From positions 80,870-144,869 of the forward strand of contig NCHQ01000024.1 in assembly GCA_002281855.1 (NCBI GenBank): a DNA stretch of 64,000 bases. The letters run 5' to 3'. The notes under the pieces are model-generated. The model did no database searches and was not told the origin of the DNA. It saw only the letters and a program-made list of their open reading frames with translations. This DNA comes from Rhodospirillales bacterium 24-66-33 (GTDB taxonomy: Bacteria; Pseudomonadota; Alphaproteobacteria; Reyranellales; Reyranellaceae). Of the stretch, positions 61,176 through 64,000 are shown piece by piece. Both the position numbers and the translations under genes were made by a program. Numbering within the stretch: the first letter of the stretch is position 1; every line of letters begins with the position of its first letter.

Positions 61176-61619
61176 TCAGAACTGGTTTTTCATCGATTGC
61201 GGCGGCGGCCCGGGCGGGCTGCGGTCGATCCAGTAGCTCTTGGCATCGCGGTCGAGCTTCAGCCGCAGGAAATCCTTGCCGAACGCCCGCATCACCAGGC
61301 CGATCGGCATGATCGTGACGAAAAACAGCAGGCCGAGGACCAGCGGGTTCATGACCTTGTAGAGGAGCAACCCGAACTTCAGCCACAGCCGGTTGAGCGG
61401 GCCGAGGAGCCTGGGATAGACGAGCGCCACGAGCAGGAAGGCTGCCGCGAGCGGCAGCATCCACTTCCAGGCGGCGCCGTCTTCGAAGCCGTGGCGCCAC
61501 AGGTTGATCGCCGTCAGGATTCCGAAGAAGCCTGCGAAGACGAACCCGAAACCGCGATCCGAGCCCGCTTTTACGTGCTCTTCGCGGGAGAAGTCCTCAT
61601 GAAGCTGGCTGGTCGCCAT
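61176..61619 (-). CDS. SxtJ-family membrane protein
   Basis: A 147-residue membrane protein with about three to four hydrophobic segments. The beginning SREEHVKAGSDRGFGFVFAG (from about residue 11) and the ending DFLRLKLDRDAKSYWIDRSP are typical of the SxtJ family. SxtJ is encoded beside the carbamoyltransferase SxtI in saxitoxin clusters and beside NodU-like proteins elsewhere; its role is unknown. It is the first gene of the leftward cassette SxtJ-DUF5989-carbamoyltransferase. The 82 bases to the TetR gene's stop may hold the promoter. Confidence 0.9.
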   Translation of the reverse strand: MATSQLHEDFSREEHVKAGSDRGFGFVFAGFFGILTAINLWRHGFEDGAAWKWMLPLAAAFLLVALVYPRLLGPLNRLWLKFGLLLYKVMNPLVLGLLFFVTIMPIGLVMRAFGKDFLRLKLDRDAKSYWIDRSPPGPPPQSMKNQF

Positions 61620-61701
61620 TTACCGCGCGTTCGTCAATTGAATGGGGCTCTTAACTCTCTGATCCCAAACGCCAAGTCAATCGGCGACCAGCAGGGGGTG
61701 G

Positions 61702-62379
61702 CTATTCCGCCGCAACCGAGGCGAAGCGATGGCCCAGGAGGGCCGTCAAGGTCATCCGCCACACGGCCGCAGCCCGGTCGAAGCTCAGCTTGTCCCGACG
61801 GCGCAGGACGATCCAGGCGTCCAAGGAGAGGGCCGCGCCGATCGCGTCCGCCAGCTCCTCGCGAGCCTGTTCGTCCAGATTGGCAAATTCCGGGGCGAAA
61901 GCCTCGAAAGTGGCCTTACGCAACTCGAGCTTGAAAGCCTCACCGCGCTCGAGCAGGGCCGGATGGTCGACGAACTGGCCGGCCGCGACGCGCAGCGGCA
62001 CGATCTTGTCGAACACTTCCGCAAAGCCCTGGACCACCGAGGCGACCCGCTCCGCCAGCGGACGCGAATCCGTCGCCTGCTGCTGCGGGACGACGATGTC
62101 CTGGCCGATCGCGTCCATGACGGTCACAAAAAGTGACTCGACGTCGCCGAAATGCTGGAAAACCGAGCGGACCGACACGTCGGCCCGGCGGGCGACCGCC
62201 ACCACGGTCGGGGCCGTGCTGGTCTCGGCGATCATGATCTTGGCGGCTTCGATGATCTTGCGACGGGTCTCGGCGGCGCGACGATTGCGACCATCGGGAC
62301 GGACCGTCCCCTTCGAGTCTGTTCCTGCTGCCACTACCGCCACTGCGTTGCCGCGCGGCATTACCGCTGCTTCGCTCAT
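61702..62379 (-). CDS. TetR-family transcriptional regulator
   Basis: A 225-residue regulator. A flexible N-terminus (residues 1-33, rich in Ala, Val and Arg) precedes the TetR helix-turn-helix: RRKIIEAAKIMIAETST, then VAVARRADVSVRSVFQHFGD (about residues 60-79). The C-terminal ligand domain is not diagnostic. The ATG at 62379 follows TAGGAA. It lies upstream of the SxtJ cassette on the same strand with an 82-base gap, so it might control that cassette or its own gene; no palindromic operator was found in that gap by eye. Confidence 0.92.
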   Translation of the reverse strand: MSEAAVMPRGNAVAVVAAGTDSKGTVRPDGRNRRAAETRRKIIEAAKIMIAETSTAPTVVAVARRADVSVRSVFQHFGDVESLFVTVMDAIGQDIVVPQQQATDSRPLAERVASVVQGFAEVFDKIVPLRVAAGQFVDHPALLERGEAFKLELRKATFEAFAPEFANLDEQAREELADAIGAALSLDAWIVLRRRDKLSFDRAAAVWRMTLTALLGHRFASVAAE

Positions 62380-62497
62380 GTGCAAATTCCTAATCCGGAG
62401 TTCAGGCTTGGATGGTCAACGTCCGACCGGTCGCCTATGGAGGGCGTGAGATAAGGGCCGACTGAGGCAGCAACAAGGTAAAGACGGTCGCACCAAC

Positions 62498-63163
62498 ATG
62501 AATACGAGCCATGCAAAAACCCCGCTCGCCGTCCTCTGGGACTTCGGCGGCGTGATCCTTTCCAGCCCCTTCGATGCCTTCAACCGGTACGAGCTGGAGG
62601 CCGGTCTTCCCAAAGATTTCCTGCGCAGCCTGAATGCGCGCAATCCCGATGCCAATGCTTGGGCCAAAATGGAACGAAGCGAAGTTTCGCTCCAGGGCTT
62701 CGTCGACCTGTTCGAGGAGGAAGCGCGCCTCCAGGGGCATCGCGTCGAGGGCTGGAAGATTCTGCAGGCACTAAGCGGCGACATTCGGCCGCAGATGGTT
62801 GAGGCGCTGCGGCGCTGCAAGGCCACGTTCCGCGTGGCCTGCATCACCAACAACATGAAGGCCGGAGAAGGGCCCGGCATGGCGCGCAGCCCGGAGAAGG
62901 CCCGCGCCGTGGCGGAAATCCTGTCTCTTTTCGAGCATGTCGTAGAATCGAGCAAAGTCGGCCTGCGCAAGCCCGATCCGCGCATCTATCAACATGCGTG
63001 CGATCTGCTGGGCGTGCCGCCCGACCGCTGCATCTACCTCGACGACCTCGGCATCAATCTGAAGCCCGCCCGGGCGCTGGGCATGCGCACCATCAAGGTC
63101 GTCGATCCGGACGTGGCGATCGACGAGCTGCAGGCGATGGTGGGAATTCCCCTGCGGGCCTGA
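62498..63163 (+). CDS. HAD-IA family hydrolase
   Basis: A 221-residue haloacid dehalogenase-like hydrolase resembling the N-terminal domain of soluble epoxide hydrolase and ACAD10. Motif I reads WDFGGVILSSP (about residues 13-23) with the nucleophile aspartate followed by Gly-Gly instead of the classic DxD; motif II is ITNNM, motif III the lysine in SSKVGLRKPDPRIYQ, and motif IV YLDDLGINLKPA. It likely acts on a small phosphate ester. It precedes recX by four bases, so the two may be co-transcribed. Confidence 0.9.
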   Translation: MNTSHAKTPLAVLWDFGGVILSSPFDAFNRYELEAGLPKDFLRSLNARNPDANAWAKMERSEVSLQGFVDLFEEEARLQGHRVEGWKILQALSGDIRPQMVEALRRCKATFRVACITNNMKAGEGPGMARSPEKARAVAEILSLFEHVVESSKVGLRKPDPRIYQHACDLLGVPPDRCIYLDDLGINLKPARALGMRTIKVVDPDVAIDELQAMVGIPLRA

Positions 63164-63167
63164 TCCC

Positions 63168-63719
63168 GTGAAGCGCACCGCCTCCCCGATCACGGCGAAG
63201 TATCTTCAGAACGCCGCCGTGTTCTATCTCGAGCGGTACGCCAGTTCGGCCGAGGGGCTGCGTCGCGTGCTGCGCCGGCGGGTCTCCAAGGCCCGGCTTC
63301 TCGAGGCGCCCGTGATGGACAATGTCGACGAGGCCATCGAGGCCGTCGTCCAGAAGTTCGTGTCGGCCGGCCTGCTCGACGACAGGGCCTTCGCCCAGAC
63401 CAAGGCTCGCGCGCTGCACCGCCGCGGCCTGTCGGGGCGACTGACCCGCCAACGCCTGCAGGTCGCGGGCGTGGGCCGCGAGGATGTCGACAAGGCCCTG
63501 GCCGCGCTCGACGAGGAGCTCGGGACCGCCCCGGCCGAACGCGAGCTGCAGGCGGCGCTGGCCTTCGCCCGGCGCCGCCGGCTCGGCCCTTACCGCATGA
63601 AGGATCGCGAGGCCAACAAGCCGCGCGACCTCGCCTCGATGGCCCGCGCCGGCTTCGCCTACGAACTCGCCCGCAAGGTCATCGAAGCGAACGACCCTGA
63701 GTCTCTGGACGAAACCTGA
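63168..63719 (+). CDS. recX: RecX family regulatory protein
   Basis: A 183-residue RecX-type protein, which limits RecA filament growth. The alpha-helical repeats are visible: ERYASSAEGLRRVLRRRVSK, LLDDRAFAQTKARALHRRGL, GVGREDVDKALAALDEE, and a C-terminal KPRDLASMARAGFAYELARK. The length is typical. The GTG start lies four bases after the HAD hydrolase stop. recA is not in the window. The final residues NDPESLDET look like normal family variation. Confidence 0.9.
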   Translation: MKRTASPITAKYLQNAAVFYLERYASSAEGLRRVLRRRVSKARLLEAPVMDNVDEAIEAVVQKFVSAGLLDDRAFAQTKARALHRRGLSGRLTRQRLQVAGVGREDVDKALAALDEELGTAPAERELQAALAFARRRRLGPYRMKDREANKPRDLASMARAGFAYELARKVIEANDPESLDET

Positions 63720-63752
63720 ACCGCTCGCCATGGTTCGGCCAACGAGGAATCC

Positions 63753-63903
63753 ATGACCGTCACGATCTGGCACAATCCGCGCTGCAGCAAGTCGCGACAG
63801 ACTCTCGAGCTGCTCAAGAGCAGCGGCGTCGAACCGGCCGTCCGCGAGTATCTCAAGGCGCCGCCCAGCAAGGCCGAGGTCGAGAAACTCGTGGCGATGG
63901 TCG
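63753..63903 (+). pseudogene. arsC: arsC-like gene truncated by an insertion element
   Basis: The first ~50 codons of an ArsC/YffB-like reductase, with the redox cysteine in IWHNPRCSKSRQTLELL (about residues 5-21). It would normally be about 115 residues. The family sequence runs to KAEVEKLVAM and then changes abruptly into the end of an IS3-family element, adding VVTCPWVFEPRIT before a stop at 63941. It is therefore probably nonfunctional, unless the missing part lies beyond the element. Before damage it would reduce arsenate using glutaredoxin, or be a Spx/YfgD relative. Confidence 0.8.
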
Positions 63904-64000
63904 TGACCTGCCCCTGGGTTTTCGAACCACGGATAACTTGAGAGAGTGGCCTCCGTATTGGAGGCAGAGATGCGGAAGTCGAGGTTCAAGGACGAGCAGA
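63904..64000 (+). mobile_element. Left end of an IS3-family insertion sequence
   Basis: The element appears to begin at TGACCTGCCCCTGGG (63904), which resembles the terminal inverted repeat of some IS3-family groups. A transposase start follows 66 bases later. The rest, including the other end and the target duplication, is outside the window. It interrupts the arsC-like gene. Confidence 0.7.
63970..64000 (+). CDS. IS3-family transposase OrfA, first codons only
   Basis: Only ten codons are inside the window: MRKSRFKDEQ. This matches the start of OrfA in IS3-family elements, typically M-[RK]-K-S-R-F-x-x-E-Q. A GGAGGCAG ribosome site lies directly ahead. OrfA would carry the helix-turn-helix part of the transposase and is normally joined to OrfB by a -1 frameshift. 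The remainder lies past the right edge. Confidence 0.75.
   Translation, partial: MRKSRFKDEQ

Overview
The window is a high-GC stretch of ordinary chromosome from an alphaproteobacterium. Markers are the Rieske-cytochrome b-cytochrome c1 operon order, the lgt-midA-pgeF run, the prs-rplY-pth-ychF block and many Bug/TctC-type binding proteins. The mix of TctC proteins, an MlrC-type protein and REP-like palindromes would fit a Rhodospirillales or Reyranella-like soil or water bacterium. That placement is an inference from gene content only. No tRNA, rRNA, CRISPR array, prophage or origin was recognised.

Layout. 1-1.76 kb: end of a nitrate-type ABC operon (nrtA, start of nrtB) read leftwards behind a near-perfect sigma-54 promoter. 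2-6.4 kb: YbjN protein, lgt, midA, pgeF and a lipoprotein. 6.5-13.4 kb: a peptide-type ABC importer with two tandem binding proteins, two permeases and a fused double ATPase, followed by an AidB-like acyl-CoA dehydrogenase. 15-18.8 kb: LysE exporter, MATE exporter, MlrC-like M81 protein. 19-22.4 kb: prs, rplY, pth, ychF. 22.4-22.75 kb: dense inverted repeats. 22.7-26.2 kb: divergent PhoX-type and phytase-like exported proteins. 26.2-30.2 kb: tripartite tricarboxylate transporter with two TctC proteins. 30.3-33.8 kb: PaiB-like protein, dienelactone hydrolase, CoA-transferase and CitE-like lyase.

33.8-36.5 kb: cytochrome bc1 operon. 36.6-38 kb: trmL-hemF. 38.1-41.8 kb: leftward ATPase, membrane protein, CCA-adding enzyme, small membrane protein and CoA-type Nudix hydrolase. 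41.9-48.7 kb: MoxR-DUF58-DUF4159-membrane protein operon. 48.8-53.8 kb: a LacI-controlled catabolic module (TctC, SDR, Baeyer-Villiger-type monooxygenase, VOC protein) around one perfect LacI operator. 53.9-58 kb: pirin, two SDRs, unknown exported protein, 2-hydroxychromene-2-carboxylate isomerase-like protein, OmpA-domain protein. 58-61.6 kb: quinone oxidoreductase and a carbamoyltransferase/DUF5989/SxtJ cassette resembling sxtI-sxtK-sxtJ. 61.7-63.7 kb: TetR regulator, HAD hydrolase, recX. The right end holds an arsC-like gene cut by the left end of an IS3-family element whose transposase starts at 63970.

The best candidates for new biology are the carbamoyltransferase-SxtJ-DUF5989 cassette, the LacI/BVMO module, the nested two-family palindromic repeats and the CCA enzyme with a changed catalytic carboxylate. 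Most of the rest is recognisable housekeeping, transport and metabolism.
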